Origin: Plesiocystis pacifica SIR-1
GTDB taxonomy: Bacteria > Myxococcota_A > Polyangia > Nannocystales > Nannocystaceae
Assembly (NCBI RefSeq): GCF_000170895.1
Contig: NZ_ABCS01000023.1
Span: forward strand, 1 to 64,000
Direction of reading: 5' to 3'
DNA: 64,000 bases
Shown here: one piece after another, positions 48,026-58,350 of the stretch
Layout: every line of letters begins with the position of its first letter
Position numbering within the stretch: the stretch's first letter is position 1
Translations under genes and position numbers: made by a program
Notes under the pieces: model-generated
What the model was told of the DNA's origin: nothing
Database searches by the model: none
What the model saw: the letters and a program-made list of their open reading frames with translations, nothing else

Positions 48026-49039
48026 TCAAAAGCGCAGCTCGACCACCGCTCCGCCACCGCCGCCGGGGACGAGCATGGGCGCGATGCCGGTCAGCTCCAC
48101 GCCACCTTCGGCGCCGGGATCCGGCTCGGGCTCGGTCGGATCGGCGCCGCCGCTCTTCTTCTTGTTGATCGAGTAGATGGCCAACATCGCCGCGCCGCCG
48201 ATGAGCGCGACCCCGCCGACGCCGAGGCCGACGTAGGCGGTGATGTTCGAGGCGCGCAGGCGACTCTCGAGCTGGTAGGGGCATTGGTTGTTCTCGACGA
48301 AGCGGCACGCGTAGTCGCCGACGGGGAAGCCCGAGGCCGTCGCGTTGGTCGACAGCTCGTCGAGGGTGTTGGCGGTGCCCGACGCGATCGCGATCCCGAC
48401 GATGCCAGCGACGACGCCGAGGCCGCCGACGGTGACCAGGGCGATGCCGCCGGTCTTGAGCCCGCGCTTTTCTTCCTTGACGGCCTTGCGCGACTCGGCG
48501 GCTTCATCCTGCCGCTGCTCGCGGGTGCTGTCGCCGAGGGGATCTTCCTCGTCTGTCGCGACGGCCGTGGTCGTGGTCGTGGTCGCCGCGGCCGCTTGGT
48601 CGGAGGCGCAGCCCGAGACCGAGATCTCACCGAGGATCTGCTTGGCCTGATCCATCTTCTCGACGTACTTCTCGGGGTCGCCGTAGGTCAGGAAGTGCTT
48701 GAGGTAGGAGTTGGCCTTGTTGCAGTCGCCCGCCTTGAAGGCCGCGACGCCGACCTTGTGCGCGAAGCCGTGCTTGCCCGGGACGAGGTAGTAGGCCTCC
48801 TCGTAGAGCGGCACGGCTTCCACCCACTTGCCCTCGGCCGCGAGGCCCTCGGCGGCCGAGTACTTCTCTTTGGCGAGCTCGATCTTTTGCTCGTCCGTCA
48901 TCTCGGCGGGCGAGGGAGCCGGCTCGGAGGGCGCCGCCGGAGCGGGCGCCGTGGGCGCGGGCGGAGCGGGCGAAGCGAAGGCCACGCTCGGCACGCTCAG
49001 CGAGAGCACGAGGGCGATGGGGGCTTGGAGTCGGCGCAT
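48026..49039 (-). CDS. Exported TPR-like protein with two TM helices
   Basis: 337 residues from ATG 49039. The signal peptide is PIALVLSLSVPSVAFAS. A Pro/Ala linker is followed by a TPR-like region (AAEGKWVEAVPLYEEAY, AAFKAGDCNKANSYL, about 55-135), a Thr-rich stretch, two TM helices near 190-210 and 255-275 (IALVTVGGLGVVAGIVGIAI, ITAYVGLGVGGVALIGGAAM), and an acidic/Gly-rich C-terminus ending GGAVVELRF. It resembles the exported protein at 23326-24585 in layout. Function unknown. It lies downstream of the K11-tract protein on the same strand. Confidence 0.75.
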   Translation of the reverse strand: MRRLQAPIALVLSLSVPSVAFASPAPPAPTAPAPAAPSEPAPSPAEMTDEQKIELAKEKYSAAEGLAAEGKWVEAVPLYEEAYYLVPGKHGFAHKVGVAAFKAGDCNKANSYLKHFLTYGDPEKYVEKMDQAKQILGEISVSGCASDQAAAATTTTTTAVATDEEDPLGDSTREQRQDEAAESRKAVKEEKRGLKTGGIALVTVGGLGVVAGIVGIAIASGTANTLDELSTNATASGFPVGDYACRFVENNQCPYQLESRLRASNITAYVGLGVGGVALIGGAAMLAIYSINKKKSGGADPTEPEPDPGAEGGVELTGIAPMLVPGGGGGAVVELRF

Positions 49040-49090
49040 GATCACGAAAGAAAAGATCGAAGAGGGCGGTCTCGAGTCGCCAAGCGGCGA

Positions 49091-49780
<690 letters not shown>

Positions 49781-49898
49781 GGCCACGAGTCCTTTTGTCG
49801 TCGTCCGGTTGGGCTCCAGAGGCGGTCGCAAACGCGGCGGCCGCGGAGGAGTTTTCGAGGTGCGCAGCGCATCGCGCAACCTGGGGCGTCGTGGCGCG

Positions 49899-49928
49899 AG
49901 TGTAGCGTCACGGGCGGAGCTCACACAA
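49899..49928 (-). promoter_or_regulatory. Putative promoter of the FDDL protein
   Basis: On the minus strand TTGTGT (49923-49928), 18-base spacer, TACACT (49899-49904), about 112 bases upstream of the gene. Confidence 0.35.
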
Positions 49929-50087
49929 GGGACACCCAGTGAGCTGAGCGGCTGACGATCGCGCCCGAAAATTGAGCTGACGCAACTTCCGTGCATCGGG
50001 CCGTGCGTCAGGTTCGAGGCGCTCTTGCGAGGTCCTGGACACATGCTGGGTGAACGACGCTGGACAGGCCTCCCGGCCCGTTCGGGC

Positions 50088-51173
50088 TCACTCGGCGGCC
50101 GCGGGCGCTTCGCCCGGCAGCGTGGGTAACGCGAGCTGATTGTGCTCGCGCGTCAGGGCGCGGACGAGCTCGTCGAGGGCAGCGACGAGCGCGGCGAGGC
50201 GGCGCTGCTCGCGAAGCTGGGGCCCGCGCTTGTCGGCGCCGCGGAGCCACGCGGGCCGCCCGCGGGTTCGGGCGTCGTCGACGAAGCTGGGATCGGGAGC
50301 CGGGTGCAGATCGAGGCGGTACTCGTCCATGTACAGCGCCCGGCTGATCTCGAGCTGGATGGCGTGCACGCCCAGATCGGGGCGGCCGAAGTGGGTGACG
50401 ATGTTGCCCCCCTGGTAGGGATCGTCGATGGCGAAGCTCAACGGCCAGTTGCCGCCAAAGTGCGGGCGCAGGCGATCGCTTCGACCCGTCAAGGCCCGCT
50501 CGGCGACGGTCCTCAGGAGCGGCGCGCACGAGCGGCCCGCGCAGGTCCCCAGGACGAGATCGCCGGCCACGGTCCCCGGCATGCTGTGGGCGTCGAGCAA
50601 GATGGCGTAGCCAAAGCGTCGACGTCGACGCTCGAGCAAGCGCTCGAGGGCGGCGTAGTAGGGCGCGTGGTAGCGGCTGATGCGCTCGGCGAACTGGGCG
50701 TAGGGCAGGGCGGTGAGCAGCGGGATGTTGCCCACGGCGCTGCGCCACAGGACGCCGCGGTTGCGGATCGGCCGGCGCTGCTGGCCGATGCTCAGCGAGC
50801 TCGTCGAGGGTCGGGGGTTGGGGTGCGGGTGATCGGGAACGATCTCGGAGCTGACGTCGTCGTCCGCTCGGTTGAGATCGACGACCAAGCGCGAGTGGCG
50901 AGCGCGGACCGTCGCCGCACCCAGGGCCTCGGCCCGGACGTAGAGGCGATCCACCGCGTAGTCCGCGTTGCGCGGGAAGTTGACCTGCGGCCGCGGTCCG
51001 AGCCCGGCCGGCCACTCGAGGCCGACGTGGGGGAAGCTGACGACCACGGGGCTGGCGAAGGCCGCGGGGCGGAACTCGAAGGGCAAGGACGCGCCCGCCT
51101 CGAGGCCGACCACCTCTGCGCTCAAGGTCTCGCTGCGTCCGAGCTCGGCCATCCGGAATTCGCTAGTGTACAT
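50088..51173 (-). CDS. N-formylglutamate amidohydrolase-like protein
   Basis: 361 residues from ATG 51173, which has a strong GGAGGG site 3 bases upstream. Motifs of PF05013 are VVVSFPHVGLEWP, VVDLNRADDD and LLDAHSMPG, with HFGG and ALYMDEY further on. HutG of this family hydrolyses N-formylglutamate to glutamate and formate, the last step of one histidine pathway. Its link with hutH 42 kb away is weak evidence for a dispersed pathway, and other substrates are possible. Next to the tRNA-Glu terminator upstream. Confidence 0.83.
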   Translation of the reverse strand: MYTSEFRMAELGRSETLSAEVVGLEAGASLPFEFRPAAFASPVVVSFPHVGLEWPAGLGPRPQVNFPRNADYAVDRLYVRAEALGAATVRARHSRLVVDLNRADDDVSSEIVPDHPHPNPRPSTSSLSIGQQRRPIRNRGVLWRSAVGNIPLLTALPYAQFAERISRYHAPYYAALERLLERRRRRFGYAILLDAHSMPGTVAGDLVLGTCAGRSCAPLLRTVAERALTGRSDRLRPHFGGNWPLSFAIDDPYQGGNIVTHFGRPDLGVHAIQLEISRALYMDEYRLDLHPAPDPSFVDDARTRGRPAWLRGADKRGPQLREQRRLAALVAALDELVRALTREHNQLALPTLPGEAPAAAE

Positions 51174-51231
51174 CGTCCCTCCGGCGATGGGCGCGTCGCG
51201 GGCTGGGCCGAGCTGGGGGAGGGCTCCAAGC

Positions 51232-51262
51232 AAAAAAAGACCCCCGCTCCGGAGAGCGGGGG
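51232..51262 (-). terminator. Rho-independent terminator of the tRNA-Gln/tRNA-Glu unit
   Basis: Minus strand: CCCCCGCTC/GAGCGGGGG stem around TCCG, then TCTTTTTTT. It begins 8 bases after tRNA-Glu. Confidence 0.92.
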
Positions 51263-51269
51263 TTCAGCG

Positions 51270-51341
51270 TGACCCTGCCGAGAATCGAACTCGGGATTGC
51301 GGCGTGAGAGGCCGCCGTCCTAACCGCTAGACCACAGGGCC
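51270..51341 (-). tRNA. tRNA-Glu (anticodon CTC)
   Basis: Cloverleaf on the minus strand: acceptor GGCCCTG/CAGGGTC (one G-U), anticodon arm GCGGC-CTCTCAC-GCCGC giving CTC (codon GAG), T-arm CCGAG-TTCGATT-CTCGG, discriminator A at 51270. Confidence 0.95.
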
Positions 51342-51417
51342 GTAGCTTGGTTGGTGCGCCCGGGGGCGCGGTGGCTCAGGTGCTCGTGAGAGCGGCGACT
51401 GAGGCGGTCAGGGGAAG

Positions 51418-51488
51418 TTCGGGAACAAGGATTCGAACCTTGATTGACGGTACCAGAAACCGTTGTCCTACCCTTAGACGATTCCCGA
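51418..51488 (-). tRNA. tRNA-Gln (anticodon CTG)
   Basis: Cloverleaf on the minus strand: acceptor TCGGGAA/TTCCCGA, anticodon arm ACGGT-TTCTGGT-ACCGT giving CTG (codon CAG), T-arm CAAGG-TTCGAAT-CCTTG, discriminator A at 51418. Upstream partner of tRNA-Glu. Confidence 0.95.
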
Positions 51489-51570
51489 ACATGGCTCGAC
51501 GCGAGGTCGTTTTGCCCGAAGTGAGGCGGAGCTGTTCGGGCGAGGTAGGAGCCCCTTGCGAGGCCCGGGG

Positions 51571-51599
51571 AATCTGGACCAACGCGAGCGAGGTGTCAA
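51571..51599 (-). promoter_or_regulatory. Promoter of the tRNA-Gln/tRNA-Glu unit
   Basis: On the minus strand a perfect TTGACA (51594-51599), 17-base spacer and CAGATT (51571-51576). Transcription would begin about 75 bases before tRNA-Gln. The remainder of 51489-51820 holds nothing else except the -10 at 51809. Confidence 0.55.
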
Positions 51600-51808
51600 G
51601 GAGGATTTTCCAAAATGTGTTGGAGCGTCTGGGTAGTCGTCTCATGGCCTCCCAGGCGCCGCTGGACCCCGAACCTGGCCATGTGTTCGGTCTGCTCTGC
51701 AGATTACGAGGGCTCGATTTGCCTGTTCGACCGGCGCGAGAGCGAGATCTCCTCGTGTTCGGGTCAAGCCCGCTCGGACCGGCTGGCGCGTCCCCTGGCG
51801 GAAGCCGT

Positions 51809-51814
51809 TACCCT
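51809..51814 (+). promoter_or_regulatory. -10-like TACCCT adjoining the ggt start
   Basis: TACCCT ends 6 bases before ATG 51821, consistent with a leaderless transcript. Confidence 0.4.
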
Positions 51815-51820
51815 GCTTGC

Positions 51821-53686
<1,866 letters not shown>

Positions 53687-53802
53687 CAGTCGCCCACCCC
53701 GGCCGCGCCGGGACCCATGATCCAGGAAAGCAGCTCGGCGAAAAGACCAAGCGAGGTGTCGTGAGGACTTCTCCGATGTCCTGCTAGGATAGGAGTCCGG
53801 GG

Positions 53803-54089
53803 ATGGACAACTGGGACGACCTGCGGGCGTTCCTGGCCGCGGCGCGGGGCGGGAGCTCGCGGGCCGCGGCGGAGGCCCTGGGCATCAACCAGTCGCGCTC
53901 CTCGACGTGGGCACCTTGCTGGTCAAGGGCTACTACATCCCGCTGCTGGTGCGGGTGCTCGGGGAGCTGTCCTTGGGCGCGACGGTGGTGCTGTCGGGCA
54001 CGATGTTCATCGTGCCCATGGCCCTCGGTTTGTGGCACCTGAGCCACTACGGGAATCAGCGCACCCAGATGGTGCCAGCCGTCTCGTAG
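53803..54089 (+). pseudogene. LysR-type regulator remnant joined to a membrane-protein fragment
   Basis: ATG 53803 opens with MDNWDDLRAFLAAARG..AAAEALGINQS, the N-terminal helix-turn-helix of a LysR regulator, but similarity stops abruptly after NQS (near 53897), where TVSRR would normally follow. From there the +2 shifted frame reads ALLDVGTLLVKGYY... and contains two hydrophobic stretches (GATVVLSGTMFIVPMALGLW) to a stop at 54087-54089. The LysR frame continues as nonsense. This is best explained by a deletion that joined two unrelated genes. The tail overlaps the convergent fibrinogen-like gene. The flanks 53687-53802 hold a TAGGAT and AGGAG before the ATG. Confidence 0.5.
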
Positions 54090-55300
54090 ATGTTGGGCCC
54101 CGCCGAGAACCCGGCGGGGGTCCGCCAGGGGGCGTCCTGGCCCTCGAAGTCGCAGCTCGAGGTGTAGTAGGACGCCGTCCCGAAGCCGGCGGCGTCGTTG
54201 AGGGTGCTGATGTTGGACTCGTTGTTGAGGACCAGGCCAAAGCGGACCTTGGCGTCGTAGCAGGACTGGTCGTCGTCGATGTTGACCCCGACCTCGATGT
54301 AGTTGGGCGAGACCGAGGACTCGGCGACGGAGCGCCCCTGGATGGTCAGCCACTCGAGCTTTTGGTTGTCGTCCTCGGTGAAGTAGAGCCCCTCGCCGTC
54401 GAGGTCCGAGCCGATCGGCGTGTTGGTGAACAGGTCGACGGCCGTGGCGGTCATCGGCAGGTCGTAGGCCTTGCACGCGTAGTCGTTGGTCATGGGGTGG
54501 CGCATGCAGCCGCGCAGCTCCATGGCCGGGACGGACAGGTAGGCCTGGAACTTGCCGTCGGAGTCGTCGGCGGGGTCGAGGACGCCCTCGTTGACCAGAC
54601 TCGCGTCGGTCCACGCGGGGCTGTAGAAGTCGAACTGGCCGCCGCTCGGGGCGAAGCGCATGACCAGGGTCCAGCCGTTGTCCTCCATGTCGCAGTAGGC
54701 GTCGAAGGGCTCGCCGTCCCAGCCCTCGGGCGCGATGGCGTAGACGCCGTCCTCGAGGGCGTCGTCGTAGGCGAGCAAGTCGGCGCAGCTCGACGGGGCG
54801 GTGCAGTCGTCGAGGCAGCCGTCGTCGAGCTCGGCGTTGGCGTCGTCGCAGTCCTCGGGGCCGTTGACCTCGGCGTCGCCGCAGTAGGCCGCCAGCGACA
54901 TGCAGTCGGCGTTGCAGCCCCCGTAGGCGCCGTCGTTGACCCCGTCGTCGCAGACCTCGTCGCCCTCGACGATGCCGTCGCCGCACGCCGACTCGACGCC
55001 TTCGGTGGTGTCCTCGGTGGTCTCGTCCGTCGTGTCTTCGGTGGTCTCGTCCGTCGTGTCCTCGGTGGTCTCGTCCGTGGTCTCCTCGGTCGACTCTTCC
55101 GTGCTCTCTTCCGTCGTCTCGCCGGTGGAGCTGCCGGTCTCGGTCTCTTCCCCGGAGCTGCTCTCCTCGGTCGAGCCGACCTCGTCGTCGGAGCCCGAGT
55201 CGTCCGTGGTCGCGCCGCTAGCGTCGTCGGTGCAGGCGGTGAAGGGGAGGCACAGGCCGAGGCAAAGGGCAGAGTTCAAGAGCGTACGTGTGGTCGCCAT
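54056..55300 (-). CDS. Secreted protein with DUF4215-type Cys repeats and fibrinogen-like C-terminal domain
   Basis: 414 residues from ATG 55300. Lipoprotein signal peptide CLGLCLPFTAC. Residues about 30-92 are a Thr/Glu/Asp/Ser linker with the near-perfect period ETTEDTTD. Residues about 95-168 contain GDGIVEGDEVCDDG and CDDANAELDDGCLDDC, the myxobacterial DUF4215 pattern that binds metal or forms disulfides. From about 170 SCADLL, YCDMEDNGWTLVMR and later DAKVRFGLVLNNES recall the fibrinogen C-terminal/intelectin fold of animals, ending in TIWVR. Likely an envelope adhesin or lectin. Hydrolytic activity is not expected. Confidence 0.85.
   Translation of the reverse strand: MATTRTLLNSALCLGLCLPFTACTDDASGATTDDSGSDDEVGSTEESSSGEETETGSSTGETTEESTEESTEETTDETTEDTTDETTEDTTDETTEDTTEGVESACGDGIVEGDEVCDDGVNDGAYGGCNADCMSLAAYCGDAEVNGPEDCDDANAELDDGCLDDCTAPSSCADLLAYDDALEDGVYAIAPEGWDGEPFDAYCDMEDNGWTLVMRFAPSGGQFDFYSPAWTDASLVNEGVLDPADDSDGKFQAYLSVPAMELRGCMRHPMTNDYACKAYDLPMTATAVDLFTNTPIGSDLDGEGLYFTEDDNQKLEWLTIQGRSVAESSVSPNYIEVGVNIDDDQSCYDAKVRFGLVLNNESNISTLNDAAGFGTASYYTSSCDFEGQDAPWRTPAGFSAGPNIYETAGTIWVR
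55005..55110. repeat. 30-bp tandem repeats coding the Thr/Glu linker
   Basis: Units TCGTCCGTCGTGTC(T/C)TCGGTGG... repeat about every 30 bases across the linker of the fibrinogen-like protein. Confidence 0.75.
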
Positions 55301-55458
55301 GGATCCACTGTCGACGCTCGGGATCCGGTCTTTGTCCCGTTTCGGTCGCAAATGTGGGCGCTGGCGCGCATCGTGGGCGAGTTGGCGCCGCGCCATCCCC
55401 CGGCCGGCCCGATCGCCCATCGCCGGCACGGGCAGTCTCAGGAGCGCCGGGTACCATG

Positions 55459-55496
55459 AAAAAAGCCCGCACCGCGCCAACTCGGGCGGTGCGGGC
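55459..55496 (-). terminator. Rho-independent terminator
   Basis: Minus strand: 11-bp stem GCCCGCACCGC/GCGGTGCGGGC (55465-55475 with 55486-55496), followed by TTTTTT. It ends the transcript of the lipoprotein gene at 55531-56124. The spacer 55301-55530 holds nothing else. Confidence 0.85.
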
Positions 55497-55530
55497 GTCT
55501 CGCTGTCACGAGCCTCGCGGGCTCCGCATG

Positions 55531-56124
55531 TCAGTCCAGGCCCAACTCCAGGGTCATGGGCATGAGCATCACGGCGGGGTCGTCGTCGTCCTTTTCGGCC
55601 AGGACGAGCTGCTCGATGTCGGCGACCAAGCCGACGGTCCCGTCTTCATGGGGGGCGAGGCGGACGTGAAGCTCGCCCTCGATGGCGTCGAGGCGATCGT
55701 CGACGGACCAGCTGTCGCCGCTGTCGAGGCCGCACTGGCCCTGGAAGACGTTGGTCCCCGCGATCCACCGCAGGGTCACGCGCTCGTCGGGCAGCGAGTA
55801 GGTCGTCTCGATCTGCTCGCCGTACGCGAACACCTCGGCGGCGAGGCCGTCGTCGATGCCGATCAAGAGCGCCTCGCTCCCGTCCTGGCGCGCGGCGACG
55901 ATGGTCAGATCATCGCACGCGGCCCGCTGGTCGAGGGCGTTGACGTCGAGGACGTCGAGGTCGTCGTCACCGCCTTCGTCGCAGGCGGTGAGGGTGAAGG
56001 GGAGGCTCGCCGTGGTCAGGACGAGGAGGCAGGCGCGGACGATGGGGGCGAACGCGCGGGGTGAATGGGGGGTGGTGGCAGGGGGGCCTGCGAGGGCGTG
56101 ACGCCACCGCGAGAAGAAAGCCAT
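55531..56124 (-). CDS. Putative lipoprotein of unknown function
   Basis: 197 residues from ATG 56124. Hydrophobic run IVRACLLVLTTASLPFTLTAC ends in a lipobox Cys, about residue 48. The mature part is acidic (EGGDDDLDVLDVN), with one Cys pair (CDDL..., GQCGLD), and is strand-rich. No family recognised. The ATG lies 6 bases after TACCGT on the minus strand, a leaderless layout. Terminated by the hairpin at 55459-55496. Confidence 0.75.
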   Translation of the reverse strand: MAFFSRWRHALAGPPATTPHSPRAFAPIVRACLLVLTTASLPFTLTACDEGGDDDLDVLDVNALDQRAACDDLTIVAARQDGSEALLIGIDDGLAAEVFAYGEQIETTYSLPDERVTLRWIAGTNVFQGQCGLDSGDSWSVDDRLDAIEGELHVRLAPHEDGTVGLVADIEQLVLAEKDDDDPAVMLMPMTLELGLD

Positions 56125-56130
56125 GCATTC

Positions 56131-56136
56131 ACGGTA
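56131..56136 (-). promoter_or_regulatory. -10-like TACCGT adjoining the lipoprotein start at 56124
   Basis: On the minus strand TACCGT ends 6 bases before the ATG. TTGCCC (56153-56158) lies 16 bases further upstream as a possible -35. Confidence 0.45.
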
Positions 56137-56710
56137 GCCACGGCTCGGGCGGGGGCAATGAGTCAAAAAAAGCCGGCTGGGTGGGGTCTGAGTGGGGCTA
56201 GGACATGAATGTCAGCGATCTGTGAAGGCGGGGGCGAGCAGGTTGCGCGGGCGGGGGATTGGGGTGCTCGCGGGGGTTTGGGGGGTGTTTGAGGGGTAGG
56301 GCGTGGGTGTCAGGGAGTGGCTTTGGGGGAAGTCGGTGGGGTGAGCTTGGGCGGTGTTCGGGTTTTGAAATTGCGCTTGGTGCGGGGTTTGGAAACGGTT
56401 GGCGCAGGTTGCGCTTTGGGTTGTGTCTAGGGCCTCTGGCGTGCGTGCCGTGCTGCGGTGCGTACGGCACCGCGGTGCTCTCGAGGCTCCGGCGGTGCTC
56501 CGCGGCCTATTCGGCGGGAGCCCTCCCCACTCCTGCGCTCGAGCCGAGCCGCAGCTTCAGCTCTTCCAGGGGCTGCAGGCGGCTCGGTGCTCGTCGCAGG
56601 TCCCCTCCCACCGAGCGGCCTGCTCTCGGTTGGCGAGCAGGATGCTGGGGTTTCGGAGCGGGGAGAGGTGAGCGGTGCGCTTGGGTGCGCTCTGCTTGGG
56701 TGCTCGTTCG
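56137..56710. other. G-rich, strand-asymmetric non-coding stretch
   Basis: No gene is convincing here. From about 56226 to 56350 the plus strand carries repeated G runs of 4-6 with few C, a G-quadruplex-prone pattern. A minus-strand frame at 56198-56470 is Pro/His-rich and not credible. The 56460-56710 part is ordinary high-GC sequence. Confidence 0.55.
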
Positions 56711-58054
56711 TCAGTCCGCGGCCAGGGCGAGCTGCTGAGCCTGGCCGAGGGCCCGGGGATAGGTGACGTCGAGCTGGGGGATGGGGTGCTCGGGGGAGTC
56801 CAGGACGGCCTCGATGAGCTGGAAGATGGCGGTCTGGATGGCTTCGACCTCGGCACCGCTGAGGGCCCGGGGGTCGTAGTTGAAGCTGACGGTGCGCTCG
56901 CGGGCGGGGCCGAGGTCGACGTAGATGACCTCGAGGGGGCCGATGGGGGCCTCGCTGCGCAGGGGGAGGATGGTGAGCGGGCGGCCCTCGAGCTCGGAGA
57001 GGAGGAATTCGAAGGGGTAGCTGTTGAAGCGGACGCCGAACTCGACGGCGGCGCTGCGATCGCCGGCGTTGGGCTGGAAGGGGAGCTGGCGGTAGTCCTG
57101 GAGCATGGCCTGGCGGACCTGGGTGAGGAGCTCGGCCATGGTCTGGTCGGCGTCGAAGTCCCAGCGAAAGGGGTGCACGCCGGCGTGTTGACCGGACATG
57201 CGCCGAAGCTTGGCGCCGCGGCGGTTGCTTGAGGTGAGCAGGAGGGTCCAGCCGGTGCGCGCCTGGGCCTGGCTCAGGGCGACGCCGAGGGCGGCCTGGA
57301 TGAGCACCTGGGGGCTGGCGCGGTGCTCGGTGCAGTAGGCGGCCATGCGCGCGTGGAGCGGGCTGGGGATCGGCGTGGTGAGGCTGCGGGCGGTCGGGCT
57401 GGGGACGGCGGGCGGCGGGAGCAGAGCCTCGGAGTTGGCGTCGAGGCGGGCGTCCCAGTAGGCGGCCTTGTCGGCGAGGCGCGCTGCGTTTGTGGCCTTG
57501 CCCTCCCGAGCCCATTCGACGAAGGAGGCGATCTTGGGCTCGCAGGGCTCCCCCTCGATGTCGGCGGCGTAGCGGCGCAGGACGTGATCGACGAACAGCG
57601 CGAGGCTCCAGCCGTCGGCGGCGAGGTGGTTGGCGACGAACAGCCAGGCGCAGCCGTCCGCGCCGAGGTCGAGGAGCTGGGAGCGGTAGAGGACCGGGCC
57701 GAAGCTGTCGAGGGGCGCGGCCATGAGCTGGCGGGCGCGGGCGTGGGCGGCCGCGGTGGGGTCGAGGGCGGCGGACAGGTCGACGAGCTGGAGCAGGGGC
57801 TTGGTGGGCTCGACGCGCTGGCGGGGGACGCCTCCGGTCGGATCGGCGACGAGGCGGATCGAGAAGGCGTCGTGCTCGGCGAGGGACTGGGCCAGGGCGC
57901 GGTAGAAGGCGTCGACGTCGAGGTCACCCGGGACGAGGACGAGGCTGCCGATGTTGAGCTGAGCGCCGCTGGGCGCCAGATCGTCCCACAGCAGGCGCTG
58001 GCCGGGGGTGAGGGCGAAGGTCTCGGGCTCGCGGGCTTGCTGGGCGACTGGCAT
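56711..58054 (-). CDS. Stand-alone condensation-domain protein
   Basis: 447 residues from ATG 58054, about the size of a single NRPS condensation domain. LTPGQRLLWDDL (residue 15 onward) is the C1-like core, and the active-site motif HHxxxDG reads Asn142-His143-LAA-Asp147-Gly148: the first His is Asn, but the catalytic second His and the DG are kept. QLPFQPN, FNSYPFEF and DPRALS also fit the superfamily. It could be a free-standing amide or ester-forming condensation enzyme, or a WES/PapA-type acyltransferase. No adenylation, carrier-protein or thioesterase gene lies nearby. A Fur-like sequence is 40-60 bases upstream. Confidence 0.82.
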   Translation of the reverse strand: MPVAQQAREPETFALTPGQRLLWDDLAPSGAQLNIGSLVLVPGDLDVDAFYRALAQSLAEHDAFSIRLVADPTGGVPRQRVEPTKPLLQLVDLSAALDPTAAAHARARQLMAAPLDSFGPVLYRSQLLDLGADGCAWLFVANHLAADGWSLALFVDHVLRRYAADIEGEPCEPKIASFVEWAREGKATNAARLADKAAYWDARLDANSEALLPPPAVPSPTARSLTTPIPSPLHARMAAYCTEHRASPQVLIQAALGVALSQAQARTGWTLLLTSSNRRGAKLRRMSGQHAGVHPFRWDFDADQTMAELLTQVRQAMLQDYRQLPFQPNAGDRSAAVEFGVRFNSYPFEFLLSELEGRPLTILPLRSEAPIGPLEVIYVDLGPARERTVSFNYDPRALSGAEVEAIQTAIFQLIEAVLDSPEHPIPQLDVTYPRALGQAQQLALAAD

Positions 58055-58094
58055 GACTCGTCTCGGGGCCGGGGTCCGAGAGGGGAGTCATGGG

Positions 58095-58113
58095 GCGAGC
58101 GATTCTCATTCAG
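58095..58113 (-). promoter_or_regulatory. Possible Fur-like operator
   Basis: On the minus strand CTGAATGAGAATCGCTCGC agrees with the 19-base Fur consensus at 11 positions, centred on AATGAGAATC. It is 41-59 bases before the condensation-domain ATG. A chance match is quite possible. Confidence 0.25.
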
Positions 58114-58157
58114 GCAAAGCGCGTGTGATGACTCGTTCGCGCCTGAGTATTTGAGCC

Positions 58158-58209
58158 GTCGTGGACGACGCCACGCCCTCCCTGCCCCACGTCCACGACT
58201 CGGAGACTG
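58158..58209. repeat. 10-bp perfect inverted repeat
   Basis: GTCGTGGACG (58158-58167) and CGTCCACGAC (58200-58209) are exact inverse complements 32 bases apart. It lies in the spacer between two genes read to the left; possibly an operator or processing hairpin. Confidence 0.5.
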
Positions 58210-58350
58210 TCAACGAATCCACGCCCGCGCGGGCGGGGGCGACCACGAGCCTTCTCCAAGGCACGAACTCCATTGCCCACCAAGCCAAAGAGGAGGAGCG
58301 GGGCGACGAAGCGTCCCCGGTCCCAGGCGGCTGTGGGGGCAAAACAGAAC

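Noticed and set aside
51347-51820. N-terminal extension of gamma-glutamyltransferase
   Set aside because: The frame runs through tRNA-Gln and lacks any signal; the ATG at 51821 gives a perfect lipoprotein signal.
53803-54042. Functional LysR regulator
   Set aside because: Only the first about 32 residues match; the rest is frameshifted and there is no effector domain.
56198-56470. Minus-strand 90-codon frame rich in Pro and His
   Set aside because: Composition follows from G-rich opposite strand; there is no start context or domain.
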